Origin: Chelativorans sp. Marseille-P2723
GTDB taxonomy: Bacteria; Pseudomonadota; Alphaproteobacteria; Rhizobiales; Rhizobiaceae
Assembly: GCF_902809845.1 (NCBI RefSeq)
Contig: NZ_CADDWI010000008.1
Coordinates: 930,001-994,000, forward strand
Reading direction: 5' to 3'
DNA length: 64,000 nucleotides
The position numbers and the translations under genes are program-made. Within the stretch, counting starts at the first letter, position 1. Every line of letters begins with the position of its first letter. The notes beneath the pieces were generated by a model. That model did no database searches and was not told the origin of the DNA. It saw only the letters and a list, made by a program, of their open reading frames with translations. Below, in pieces: positions 17,569-26,845 of this stretch.

Positions 17569-17682
17569 ACTCCCGGGGGCGTTCTCCTCCCATTAGTCCC
17601 CGGTGAGTGTTCCCCTCTGGAGGTTTCGCCTTAATTGGCACTCCAATGATTAGCCGGATCTTCGTGATCCGGCTCTTTTTTT
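17569..17682 (+). ncRNA. abcR: AbcR-type (alpha-r15) trans-acting small RNA
   Basis: About 114 nucleotides, the size of rhizobial AbcR RNAs, which with Hfq repress mRNAs of ABC-transporter binding proteins. The first hairpin pairs 17569-17578 with 17598-17608 (one bulged T) and exposes CTCCTCCC (17584-17591), an anti-Shine-Dalgarno loop as in AbcR. A second unpaired pyrimidine stretch, TTCCCCTCT, follows at about 17610, then a strong intrinsic terminator. It lies directly downstream of lsrB/vtlR, as in Agrobacterium. Only one copy is seen here, whereas several relatives have two in tandem. Recognised from structure and context; no covariance search was possible. Confidence 0.83.
17652..17682 (+). 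terminator. Intrinsic terminator of abcR
   Basis: Nine-base perfect stem AGCCGGATC / GATCCGGCT (17652-17660 and 17666-17674) with a TTCGT loop, followed by C and seven T (17676-17682). Confidence 0.92.
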
Positions 17683-17730
17683 GTGCTTTTGCACTGAGTG
17701 GCTGCGGAACGTTCCCGCCAACCCGGTACT

Positions 17731-19737
17731 TTACGCCGCCTTGCCTTTGCCATTCAGCGCGTCTTCCGCCAACCTCCCGGTTAGCTCAGACATGTGGGAG
17801 AAGGTTGAACGATAGCGCGCAGCGCCTGCCGTCGCCGAACGCAACTCGATGATGAGATTGCCCATTTCGGCGGTAGGCACCATCGCTTCCACCACATCCC
17901 ACCCGGGCCAGTCGACCCTTGTGTCAAAGCCAAGGATCTGTCCGCGCCTCTGCGAAAGGATGGCGGTTACACGCGCCGTTGCCTCGCTTGGCGTATCGAC
18001 CTCCACCTTCAGCACCGGCTCCAACAGTATGGGGCCTGCGGCGGCAAGTCCCTCCTTCATCGCAAGTCGCGCTGCAAGCTGGAAGGCCATGTCGGAGGAA
18101 TCGACCGTGTGATAGGAGCCGTCCGAAAGGTTGACTGCCAGGTCGACCACGGGGAAACCGAGCGGTCCCGACTTGAGCGCCTCTCGAACTCCTGCCTCCA
18201 CGGAAGGGATGTACTGGCGCGGCACCACGCCGCCGGTAATGGTTTCGGTGAACTCAAAGCCAGCGCCTCGGGGCAGGGGCCTGATCACCAGCACCACATC
18301 GCCGAACTGGCCATGTCCGCCCGATTGCTTCTTGTGGCGGCCGCGCTGGATGACGCTGCTTCTTATAGTCTCGCGATAGGGAATCGATGGTGCACGCGTT
18401 TCAACTGCGATCTGGTATCTTTCTTCAAGATGCTCGCGCGCTGTGCGCAGATGCATCTCGCCCTGACCGCTAAGAACAGTCTCGCTCGTTTCGGGGTTCT
18501 GCTCAAGAGTGAGCGACGGGTCTTCCTGCATGAGCTTTTGAAGGGCGGCCGACAGTTTCACTTCGTCCTTCCGGTCTCGCGGACTGATAGCCATGGCAAA
18601 AACCGGTTGCGGGATCGCCAGAGGCGCGAGCGGTCCTTGGGCGGACTTACCCGAGTAAAGCGTGTCGCCGGTATTTGCCACATCCAGTTTTCCCAGCGCT
18701 ACCGTCTCACCTTCGGCAGCGGATGGGATTTTCGTCTGCTCCCGGCCAAGGAGCCTGTAAATGCCCGATACGCGCCCGGCGCCGGGAAGCTCAGTCCCGT
18801 CGGGGATGCTGCCGGCAAGAACCCTTGCCACCGAAAGCTTGCCGCCATGGCCCGTATGAATGGTTTTCATCACTTGCAGTACCGCGCCGTCGGTTGCGCC
18901 AAGACCAAGGCGCTGTCGCGTGCGGGTAACATCATGTGCATCGTGACGGATGCTCTTCAGCAGGCGCAGCACGCCATGTCCCTTTTCCGCCGAGCCGATC
19001 AGAACCGGTGTGACAGCGCCTTCGCGTAAGTCTGCGGCAAGATCATCGAATACGGCGTCGCGCGGCGGTTCGATCTCCTCAAGAAGCTGTTCCATGAGCT
19101 GGTCGTCATGGTCGGCCAGGGTTTCCAGCATCGAAAAACGAGCTTCAAGTTCGCGCGCCTTTTCATCGTCTGGGATGGGAGCAATTTCACTGGGAGCGTG
19201 CTCCTGGTAAACGTAGGCGCGCTCCAGCGCCAGATCGATCGATCCCACGACAATGCCATTCCTCCGCAACGGGATCTGACGAAGGAGCAAAGTGCTGGTG
19301 CTTGCCGGCTGCAACGCCTTGAGCATCTCGCGAACGCTGGTGGCGCTCTTGTCGATCTTGTTCAGGAACAGGATGCGCGGCATGCGCAACTCTTCCAGCC
19401 GGTGCATCAAAAGCTGCAGCATCGGCAGCTTGTTGTCATCGGCGTCCACCACCACGATAGCTATGTCAGCAGCCGCAAGCACAGGTTCTGCTTCCAGCGC
19501 GAACTCGACGGAGCCTGGGCAATCGATGAAGGTCATGCTTTCGCCCATGAAGCTGACGGAGGCGAAACACGCTTCTACGCTCATGCCGTTCGACCGGGAC
19601 TCGATCGGGTGATTTGCCGCCTGTGCGCCGGTGCGAGTTAATATCGCATCCAGGAGTGTGGTCTTTCCGCTTGCGAGTGGGCCGATAATGGCGATGCATT
19701 TCGGCCCCGTCAGTCTTTCTCCGGCTCGATCTCCCAT
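17731..19737 (-). CDS. EF-G-like translational GTPase (divergent paralogue)
   Basis: A 668-residue protein with the five-domain layout of EF-G. The GTPase domain has P-loop IGPLASGKTTLLD (about 18-30), NKIDKS (G4) and IGSAEKGHGV (G5 region); later parts include QGEMHLRTAREHLEERY, GRHKKQSGGHGQFGDV and PVVDLAVNLSDGSYH of domains III-V. In motif G3 it reads DCPGS (residues 72-76) instead of DTPGH, so the catalytic His is Ser. That sets it apart from the housekeeping FusA; it belongs to the shorter EF-G-like group whose role is poorly known. It converges on abcR and stands apart from ribosomal operons. Confidence 0.85.
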   Translation of the reverse strand: MGDRAGERLTGPKCIAIIGPLASGKTTLLDAILTRTGAQAANHPIESRSNGMSVEACFASVSFMGESMTFIDCPGSVEFALEAEPVLAAADIAIVVVDADDNKLPMLQLLMHRLEELRMPRILFLNKIDKSATSVREMLKALQPASTSTLLLRQIPLRRNGIVVGSIDLALERAYVYQEHAPSEIAPIPDDEKARELEARFSMLETLADHDDQLMEQLLEEIEPPRDAVFDDLAADLREGAVTPVLIGSAEKGHGVLRLLKSIRHDAHDVTRTRQRLGLGATDGAVLQVMKTIHTGHGGKLSVARVLAGSIPDGTELPGAGRVSGIYRLLGREQTKIPSAAEGETVALGKLDVANTGDTLYSGKSAQGPLAPLAIPQPVFAMAISPRDRKDEVKLSAALQKLMQEDPSLTLEQNPETSETVLSGQGEMHLRTAREHLEERYQIAVETRAPSIPYRETIRSSVIQRGRHKKQSGGHGQFGDVVLVIRPLPRGAGFEFTETITGGVVPRQYIPSVEAGVREALKSGPLGFPVVDLAVNLSDGSYHTVDSSDMAFQLAARLAMKEGLAAAGPILLEPVLKVEVDTPSEATARVTAILSQRRGQILGFDTRVDWPGWDVVEAMVPTAEMGNLIIELRSATAGAARYRSTFSHMSELTGRLAEDALNGKGKAA

Positions 19738-20054
19738 GGTGCCGACCTCCTTTCACATGCCCCGTTGGGCGGCGGCCGGCCTAGATCTCTCCCCTTGTCA
19801 GGAGCCGATGATACAAAGCATCGACGAGCGTGCAGCGCCAGCGGCTGCCAAAGGCAGCCGGGGCCTTCGCCCTGCGCCCATACTCGGAAATGGATGATGC
19901 TCGTACAACGCCGGACCTGCTCCTATGCCGGGAAAACCTGCGGCGGCCATCACGCGTGCGAGTAACGTGTCCGGTACTCGCATTGAGCTATCGTCCCACG
20001 AGAGGGCGATAAGAGCAAGGCGGAAGAAGGACTGGTCGCGGAAAAGCCTACGTT
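19738..20054. other. Intergenic region, nothing recognised
   Basis: About 317 bases between the EF-G-like gene and aatA, both on the minus strand. It should contain the EF-G-like promoter; GGAGGT (as GAGG on the minus strand) precedes the start. Short open frames here have no recognisable motif. I see no RNA gene. Confidence 0.4.
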
Positions 20055-21586
<1,532 letters not shown>

Positions 21587-22501
21587 ATGGAACGCATCCT
21601 TCATCGGCGCGAGGACTGCCGGGTGATGTCGGATCAGCCGCTTTGGAAGCGAATAGATGACGCCCTTATGGTCGATGAAATAGGGATCGAAGCGGCCCGC
21701 TGCGGTCCCTACCTTCTGAAAACGGTCTACCAGCCGATCTTCCGCAACAGATCGGGGCAACTCGTTCCTTGGGGCGTGCGCGGAGACATCGTTCCCTACC
21801 GCAACGGCCGTCCCGCCTCGTGCAAGACGTTCGCCGCAGACATGCTACCCCGTCAGGCCGCTTTTGTGGAAGGAGTTTCCCGCATGCTGCAATTGCGCAA
21901 TTACCGCAATATCGGCATAGCCGGACTGGCGCTGCTTGCCAGCTTCGACCCGGCCGCGGCTAGCCGCGCCACGACGACTTCGCGTCAGGCAAGCAATCTT
22001 GCAGACCTCCTTGAGGAGATCGAACTGCCGCGTGAACTGCTGATATGCGAGATTGCGGAGAATGTGAAAATCGAATCTGTGCGGCCCCTTGCCGTTGCGC
22101 TCAGGCGACGGGGCATTCGCGTCGCCATAGGTCAGTTCGGTGTTGGCACGAGATTCCTTGAAAGGGCGCGCCTAGCCGACTCGGACCTCATCAGGCTCGA
22201 CAGCGGCTGGTTCCGCCGCATCGTCGAGGTCCCAGGGGCATCAGGGCTTCTTGCTTCGCTCCTGGCCGCGATCCATGCCGAGGGAAGAGAGGTTCTGGTA
22301 GACGGGCTGGAGACGGTGGATCAATTGCGGGTTGCGCTGGATGCTGGAGTCGATCTGTTGCAAGGCGATCTCCTGCGCCCGGCAAAACTTGCCGGGGCAA
22401 TCTTTGATACCTCTCCACTCAACAGGAAGGCGCTGCTCGCCCCGCGCTCGAAGATCCTGCGATTCACTGGGAGCCGTGGTCGAAAGGACGGCCGCCGCTG
22501 A
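21587..22501 (+). CDS. Degenerate EAL-domain protein (probably no phosphodiesterase activity)
   Basis: About 291-304 residues with the overall EAL-domain path: VYQPIFRNRSGQLV, LLICEIAENV, RVAIGQFGVGTRFL, SDLIRLDSGW, VLVDGLETVDQL and LLQGDLLRPA. Nearly every catalytic site of c-di-GMP phosphodiesterases has changed: the EAL triad is PWG, the DDFG loop is GQFG, and the loop-6 Lys is Arg. It therefore most likely acts as a c-di-GMP sensor or a protein-interaction module. Start is ATG 21587 or ATG 21626 (MSDQPLWKRIDD). No signal peptide or GGDEF domain is visible. Stand-alone gene. Confidence 0.75.
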   Translation: MERILHRREDCRVMSDQPLWKRIDDALMVDEIGIEAARCGPYLLKTVYQPIFRNRSGQLVPWGVRGDIVPYRNGRPASCKTFAADMLPRQAAFVEGVSRMLQLRNYRNIGIAGLALLASFDPAAASRATTTSRQASNLADLLEEIELPRELLICEIAENVKIESVRPLAVALRRRGIRVAIGQFGVGTRFLERARLADSDLIRLDSGWFRRIVEVPGASGLLASLLAAIHAEGREVLVDGLETVDQLRVALDAGVDLLQGDLLRPAKLAGAIFDTSPLNRKALLAPRSKILRFTGSRGRKDGRR

Positions 22502-22641
22502 CTGGCTTTTGCTTTGGCCGATCTTCCTGCCCGCGTGTCACCGTCTACGGCATAACAAGTCCCGGCGCCTGTCTGGCTCTATGACAGGAAGCACCACAGC
22601 ACCTGCATCCAGCCAGTAAAAGACAAAGCGGCGGAGCGGCC

Positions 22642-22875
22642 TTAAGCGACAGCCCTGTAGCCGCTCTGCGCGGGTTGCTCCGTGGCCTTCGAACTTTCTC
22701 TCATGGATTCGAGGACGGAATTAAGTTCGTCCATATCTACATAAAAAGCATGGGCAAGGCGGATGGGTATCAGCTCCTCCGGCACTCCCCGGGCCAGCAG
22801 CCTTTCTACAGCCAGCATGAGCTTCCTCCTGTCTGTCAGGCGCAGCTTGATATTATCTTCCCACGTATAACGCAT
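22642..22875 (-). CDS. Small conserved-looking protein of unknown function
   Basis: A 77-residue hydrophilic protein, MRYTWEDNIKLRLTDRRKLM at the N-terminus, then a helical middle (AVERLLARGVPEELIPIRLA) and HAFYVDMDELNSVLESM. The even charge pattern and codon usage look like a real gene, and I recall similar short proteins in Rhizobiales without an assigned role. No membrane segment or known motif. A GAGGACAAT stretch lies just upstream on the minus strand. Confidence 0.6.
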   Translation of the reverse strand: MRYTWEDNIKLRLTDRRKLMLAVERLLARGVPEELIPIRLAHAFYVDMDELNSVLESMRESSKATEQPAQSGYRAVA

Positions 22876-23440
22876 ATTGTCCTCGCCGGCGAATGAAGCG
22901 GGTTAGGCCGCACGCAGCCCGCCGAAACGCACATGAGATTGAACGCACAACTGGAAAAAAAACGAGCGATGACAAAGCGGCAAGTTACGAATCGTCCAAT
23001 TGCGCATCATGCGCAAGAAGCGCACCCGGACAACCAGTCAACAGTTGTGGATAAGGTTGCGCAAATTCTATAACAGGTTGTAATAGGCTTGAGCGAGCAC
23101 GCGCCGGATTCACCACGGTGAGGTCGCCTCCCAGCATATCTTGTTGTTAGCGCCGGGCGGCGCCGATACTCCCTCTCTACCGGGTATGCCGCGCCGGTTA
23201 AGCCTGGTCGTCGAATGCATTCTTCCACGGATCGGCACTCGCCATGGGCAGCAGGAAGCGGGTGGTGCAACCCCATTGATACCATCCAATGCCGCAGAAG
23301 CTGGATGGCGTGTCGAAGATGCGGCAATAGGACATGAAAAAGTCCCATAGGGTTTCTTTATTTTCACGCTAGAAGCATCCTTTGATGTAAATCATGGAAA
23401 TGTCTTGGCCTCCCCGGCAAAGCATTCTTGGGGGATTTTC
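22876..23440. other. Long intergenic region, no gene supported
   Basis: About 565 bases. It contains short inverted motifs such as TTGCGCATCATGCGCAA (23001-23017, palindromic arms TTGCGCA/TGCGCAA) and several short open frames without recognisable motifs. The 3' part must hold the promoter of the lytic transglycosylase gene; GGGGG lies just upstream of ATG 23441. Confidence 0.4.
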
Positions 23441-24130
23441 ATGCCGGATTTTGCGAATGTTCCTGCAGCCGGAACACGCCGCCTTGGCGCATGCAGCTTC
23501 GGGCTCTGTGCGCTCATAGCCCTTTTGCCGCTGACGGGCTGCACGAGCACGGGAGGGGTGGCGGAGGTGCTTTCTGACTCCACCATCGGCGAAGACAGGC
23601 AGACGGTGGCAGCCTCCGCCACCGGTGATGCTATTGTCGGACTGGCCGAGGAGCAGCACGCCGAAATTACCAATGTGAAGGCGGGAGTGCATGAAGCTTT
23701 CGCCGCAAGCCAGGCAAGGCCCGCCGCGCTCACCGCCTTCGAGCAGGAAGGAAAGTTGCGGCCTGTCACCGCCCGCAGCCCGGAACTTGACGCCCTCATT
23801 GCCAAATATGCGGCCCATTACAAACTGCCGGAAAGGCTCGTCCGGCGGGTGGTGAAGCGGGAAAGCAATTTCGATCCATCAGCGCGCAACCGGATCTATT
23901 GGGGCCTCATGCAGATTCGCCACGATACGGCACAGACCATGGGCTATCGCGGTCCGGCGCACGGGCTGCTCGATGCGGAAACCAACCTCAAATACGCCGT
24001 CAGATATCTCCGCGGGGCCTATATCACCGCCGACGGCGACGAGGACCGGGCGGTGCGCTTTTATGCCAGCGGCTATTACTACGATGCCAAGCGGAAAGGC
24101 CTTTTGAGGGAGACGGGCCTGAGGAACTAG
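23441..24130 (+). CDS. Lytic transglycosylase-like lipoprotein (SLT domain)
   Basis: A 229-residue lipoprotein: N-terminal basic stretch, hydrophobic core LCALIALLPLTGC with the lipobox LTGC (Cys about residue 33), a linker, then a C-terminal soluble lytic transglycosylase domain. The catalytic Glu lies in VVKRESNFDPSARN (about residue 143), followed by YWGLMQIRHDTAQTMGYRG and ETNLKYAVRYLRGAY. It cleaves peptidoglycan between MurNAc and GlcNAc from the outer-membrane side. ATG 23441 was chosen because it places the signal peptide at the N-terminus. A frequent cell-wall-remodelling gene in Rhizobiales. Confidence 0.85.
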   Translation: MPDFANVPAAGTRRLGACSFGLCALIALLPLTGCTSTGGVAEVLSDSTIGEDRQTVAASATGDAIVGLAEEQHAEITNVKAGVHEAFAASQARPAALTAFEQEGKLRPVTARSPELDALIAKYAAHYKLPERLVRRVVKRESNFDPSARNRIYWGLMQIRHDTAQTMGYRGPAHGLLDAETNLKYAVRYLRGAYITADGDEDRAVRFYASGYYYDAKRKGLLRETGLRN

Positions 24131-24269
24131 CCTCCCGGCGAGCACGCGCTGTTCCCCTGCCGCCTTGCTCATTGCAGCCTATGGCGCGGGCGTCGAGGGG
24201 CGGCTTTTCGGCAGATGGGGAGCGGCGCGGACCAGCGGACAGCCGTCATGCATCTCTTGCCCCGCTCCG

Positions 24270-24694
24270 TCATCGCGGGCCGGAATCCGGCGGGGCGCTC
24301 TCCGCCAGGAGCGGGCTCGCGAGAACCATGCCGGCCATTTTGCGCCGGCGCTGCGCCTCGAAGGCCCAGCCAACCGCAAGCCCCAGATACGCCGTTTCCA
24401 GCTTTTCGGCTTCGGCCCCGCTCCACAGGGCCGCGCAGGCTCCCGCATTCCGCCGCGCAAGCCCGCTCCGGCACTTGCCGGCCCGCCGGCCGGCCCGCCG
24501 GCAGGCGGCTGCGGGCAACGCGCCGGCAGGCCGGCTTCCTCCGCCAGGAAACGGTAGATGAAGTTCATCTCTGCCTGCGGCCATGAAGGCGGCTCGAGGA
24601 CGACGGCGATGCTGCGCAGGAGTTCCGGCAGGGCTTCGCGCGCCCCATTGAGGATGCCGGTCAGTTCGCATATCAGCTGTTCGTTCTCGTCCAT
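24270..24694 (-). pseudogene. Small helical protein of unknown function, frameshifted
   Basis: The 5' part (from ATG 24694) reads like a real protein: MDENEQLICELTGILNGARE, PELLRSIAVVLEPPSWPQAE, MNFIYRFLAEEAGLPARCP. The frame then turns into low-complexity Pro/Gly/Arg text. A neighbouring minus-strand frame (ending at 24270) instead gives protein-like EAEKLETAYLGLAVGWAFEA and QRRRKMAGMVLASPLLAESA. One indel in the very GC-rich tract around 24475-24515 would join them into about 140 residues. I do not recognise a family. GC-rich repeats make this a likely spot for a sequencing or replication slip. Confidence 0.5.
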
Positions 24695-25431
24695 TTATTG
24701 GGTGAACCTCTTCTGGTGCATGTTCGCGACGTGCTTCATCGCCGCCACGCCCGCACATCGCGTCTGGCTGTTGGAAGACCGGGAAGCGGGGCGCGTCATC
24801 CGTGCCTCTCTGTTTGGTTTGGTGGCGCGCACAACGCGCCCCGCCGGCCGCTGTCCCGACGTCGACCGGTCAAGGAAGGCTCCTCGTGCCCTTTCGGGCG
24901 CCCAGGCGGTCACGCAGAAACGCCTGAGCCGAACCCCCGCGGCTTCTCCGCACCCGGCGCTTCACACCCGTCTTTCCCTCGCCATTTGCGGCTTGGGGCC
25001 GATGGGGTCGGCGCAAGGCTCCGGCCTTTCGCGGGCCCTCACATGTCCCCGGGTACCGTTCCCCGGGGAGGGAGGCTGCCGCCGCTCTCCCTGATCCCCG
25101 GTCCGGACCCGGTTCCCGCAAGAGCGATGGGCGAAGCTTAGAGCAGGCAGAGAGGACGGGGATAAATAAGCGAACAGCGCATGGCGAATAGTGAGTAGGG
25201 GATTGTTTGTGCTGCTGAATATTTCCGGAAGGGTTCGAACTTGTCCCCGCTGCTTCTTCCATCGTGCCGTTGGCACGATGAACTCGCTTTGGGCGAACTG
25301 GCCGCTCACGCCGTAGCCAAGGGAGAGATAGCGCTGGGACCGCTTTGGCGACTAACAACTTTATGGTGAATATCAGCAAAGCCCACTTGCGGATCGCCAT
25401 TACCTTATGTTAGGCGGCAAATATGGTGTAC
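24695..25431. other. Non-coding or decayed stretch at the edge of the reverse-transcriptase island
   Basis: About 740 bases with no convincing gene. The first half is very GC-rich; from about 25140 it changes to mixed composition. Open frames overlap on both strands without family motifs. It contains a short perfect hairpin ATCGTGCCGTTGGCACGAT at 25260-25278. Confidence 0.4.
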
Positions 25432-25547
25432 GCTTCATGCCGAAGCCGCCTTCAGTACGGTTATGGGTCGCCAGCCAATCGATTTGCCGGAAAGACGGCA
25501 AAACGGGCGGGGAGACGATCCGGCAGGCGTCGTGATGACGCAATGTC
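25432..25547 (+). repeat. 116-bp direct repeat, copy 1 (hairpin-rich)
   Basis: Identical to copy 2 (25724-25839) except for G25455 versus C25747. Each copy can fold into three hairpins: GCTTC-ATGCC-GAAGC (25432-25446), TTTGCCG-GAAAGA-CGGCAAA (25483-25502) and GCGTC-GTGAT-GACGC (25527-25541). The hairpins suggest a structured RNA or a palindromic repeat element. It lies 325 bases before the reverse transcriptase ORF. Confidence 0.85.
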
Positions 25548-25723
25548 GCCATAGCTGCTCGAAGGAGGTGTCCATGCTCGAGGATTGTAAAATGGCACAA
25601 CGGGCGAGTGACACTATTGTCCGGCGGACTAGGCGATGGGGGCGCGTCGCCGCAATTTGTTCTCCTTTCCTTGAGTGAGGTGCGAAACCATGTTGGCGGT
25701 GCCGTAGTTGATGTGCGTCTTGA

Positions 25724-25839
25724 GCTTCATGCCGAAGCCGCCTTCACTACGGTTATGGGTCGCCAGCCAATCGATTTGCCGGAAAGACGGCAAAACGGGC
25801 GGGGAGACGATCCGGCAGGCGTCGTGATGACGCAATGTC
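25724..25839 (+). repeat. 116-bp direct repeat, copy 2
   Basis: Second copy, offset by exactly 292 bases from copy 1 and ending 32 bases before the reverse transcriptase frame opens. The 176 bases between the copies are not repeated elsewhere in the window. Near-identity (115/116) implies recent duplication or selection on the RNA. Confidence 0.85.
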
Positions 25840-25871
25840 ACGCTCTTGTCTAAGGCATAGGTTTTCTCACC

Positions 25872-26828
25872 TTGTGCTCCTATGCCGAAGGTAAGAATGA
25901 TCACCCAAGACCGACCAAAATACTTTCGAGAACGAGTTTATCTTGGGCTTGGCAGAATTCGCGCGACAGTACAAAGAATTCCGGGGCACGAGGAATTGAT
26001 GGGGTTTCGGCCAAAGCATTTGCGGCGAACTTAGACCACAATTTGCGGCTCCTTAGTCGCAGGATAGCTGATGGCGAATTCGGCTTTTCCAGACTTCGTC
26101 CGTTTCCGATTCCTAAAGAGGGCACTAACAAAGAGCGTCTGATTTGCATCCCAACGGTACAAGATCGCCTTGTCCAAAGATGCATGATGAGGCACCTTGA
26201 GCAAAGGCGCCTTTTTCCGATTTTAAACAACTCGTCCTTCGGCTTTGTTCAAGATAAGGGATTGCGCAAGGCCGTAAAGCGGACTCTTGAACTAAGGCAT
26301 TGTTATCCTTTTGTTTTTGAGACCGATATCGTAGGCTTCTTCGATACAATTCATCGCGATAAGCTCGTAGAGAAAGTCGAACGGGCGCTCAAACGGCATA
26401 GCCTGATCCCACTACTCAGGAGTGCAATTTGCACAGAAGTGAAGCCTGATGCCAATTGCGATGCCAAGAAGTTGGTTAGCTTAGGCATTCGCCAGGGCTG
26501 GGGGATACGGCAGGGAATGCCGCTGTCTCCGCTGCTATCTAACCTTGCCCTGAGCGAGTTTGATCTCGCTGTTGAACGAGCCGGGATCCCGATGGTTCGC
26601 TATGCAGATGACATCGTTCTATTCGCGTCGACCAAGAGCGAAGCTCTCGAACGAGGCGAATTCATAGCTGAGCAACTTAGAAGTATTGGCCATTCTATTC
26701 CCTCAATTGAGCAGAATGGGAAAACAAAGATAGCGTCTAAACTGCAGTCTTTTAGCTTTTTAGGTAGGGAGGTCTATTTTTCAAAGAGGGAGGGGAGATA
26801 TATACAAAGAATATCTGAAAAAAAATAG
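25872..26828 (+). CDS. Reverse transcriptase of an unknown-group (DRT-like) type, main ORF
   Basis: 318 codons with a full set of reverse-transcriptase motifs: ARGIDGVSAKAF (motif 0 region), RLICIPTVQDRLVQRCMM (motif 1), VFETDIVGFFDTIHRD (motif 3, catalytic Asp), GIRQGMPLSPLLSNLALSEFD (motif 4), VRYADDIVLFAS (motif 5, YADD) and KTKIASKLQSFSFLG (motifs 6-7). There is no maturase or endonuclease domain, so it is not a group II intron RT. QGMPLSP rules out the SQ-type of diversity-generating elements. The style resembles UG2/DRT2 defence RTs, by memory only. The only in-frame start is TTG 25872; ATG 25897 with a good AAGG site is one frame off. Confidence 0.8.
   Translation: MCSYAEGKNDHPRPTKILSRTSLSWAWQNSRDSTKNSGARGIDGVSAKAFAANLDHNLRLLSRRIADGEFGFSRLRPFPIPKEGTNKERLICIPTVQDRLVQRCMMRHLEQRRLFPILNNSSFGFVQDKGLRKAVKRTLELRHCYPFVFETDIVGFFDTIHRDKLVEKVERALKRHSLIPLLRSAICTEVKPDANCDAKKLVSLGIRQGWGIRQGMPLSPLLSNLALSEFDLAVERAGIPMVRYADDIVLFASTKSEALERGEFIAEQLRSIGHSIPSIEQNGKTKIASKLQSFSFLGREVYFSKREGRYIQRISEKK
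26818..26825 (+). other. A8 slippery tract joining the two RT reading frames
   Basis: Eight consecutive A at 26818-26825, with the RT frame ending at TAG 26826-26828 immediately afterwards. A -1 slip re-reads one A and continues into the next open frame (IESILYKMESMC...), giving about 421 residues in all. Programmed -1 frameshifting, polymerase slippage, a mutation or a sequencing error would all look like this. Confidence 0.6.
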
Positions 26829-26845
26829 AATCTATTTTATATAAG

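Noticed and set aside
17607-17852. Small lipoprotein-like ORF with FFCAFALSGCGTF
   Set aside because: It is read through the abcR terminator and into the antisense of the EF-G-like gene; the lipobox appearance is accidental.
18109-19029. 306-codon plus-strand open frame
   Set aside because: Antisense shadow of the EF-G-like gene.
23007-23367. Minus-strand open frames upstream of the lytic transglycosylase gene
   Set aside because: Two overlapping frames with Cys/Pro/Arg-rich text and no motif; they cannot both be real and neither has a clear ribosome site.
25220-25260. tRNA-like GGTTCGAAC at 25228
   Set aside because: No acceptor or anticodon stem can be formed around it.
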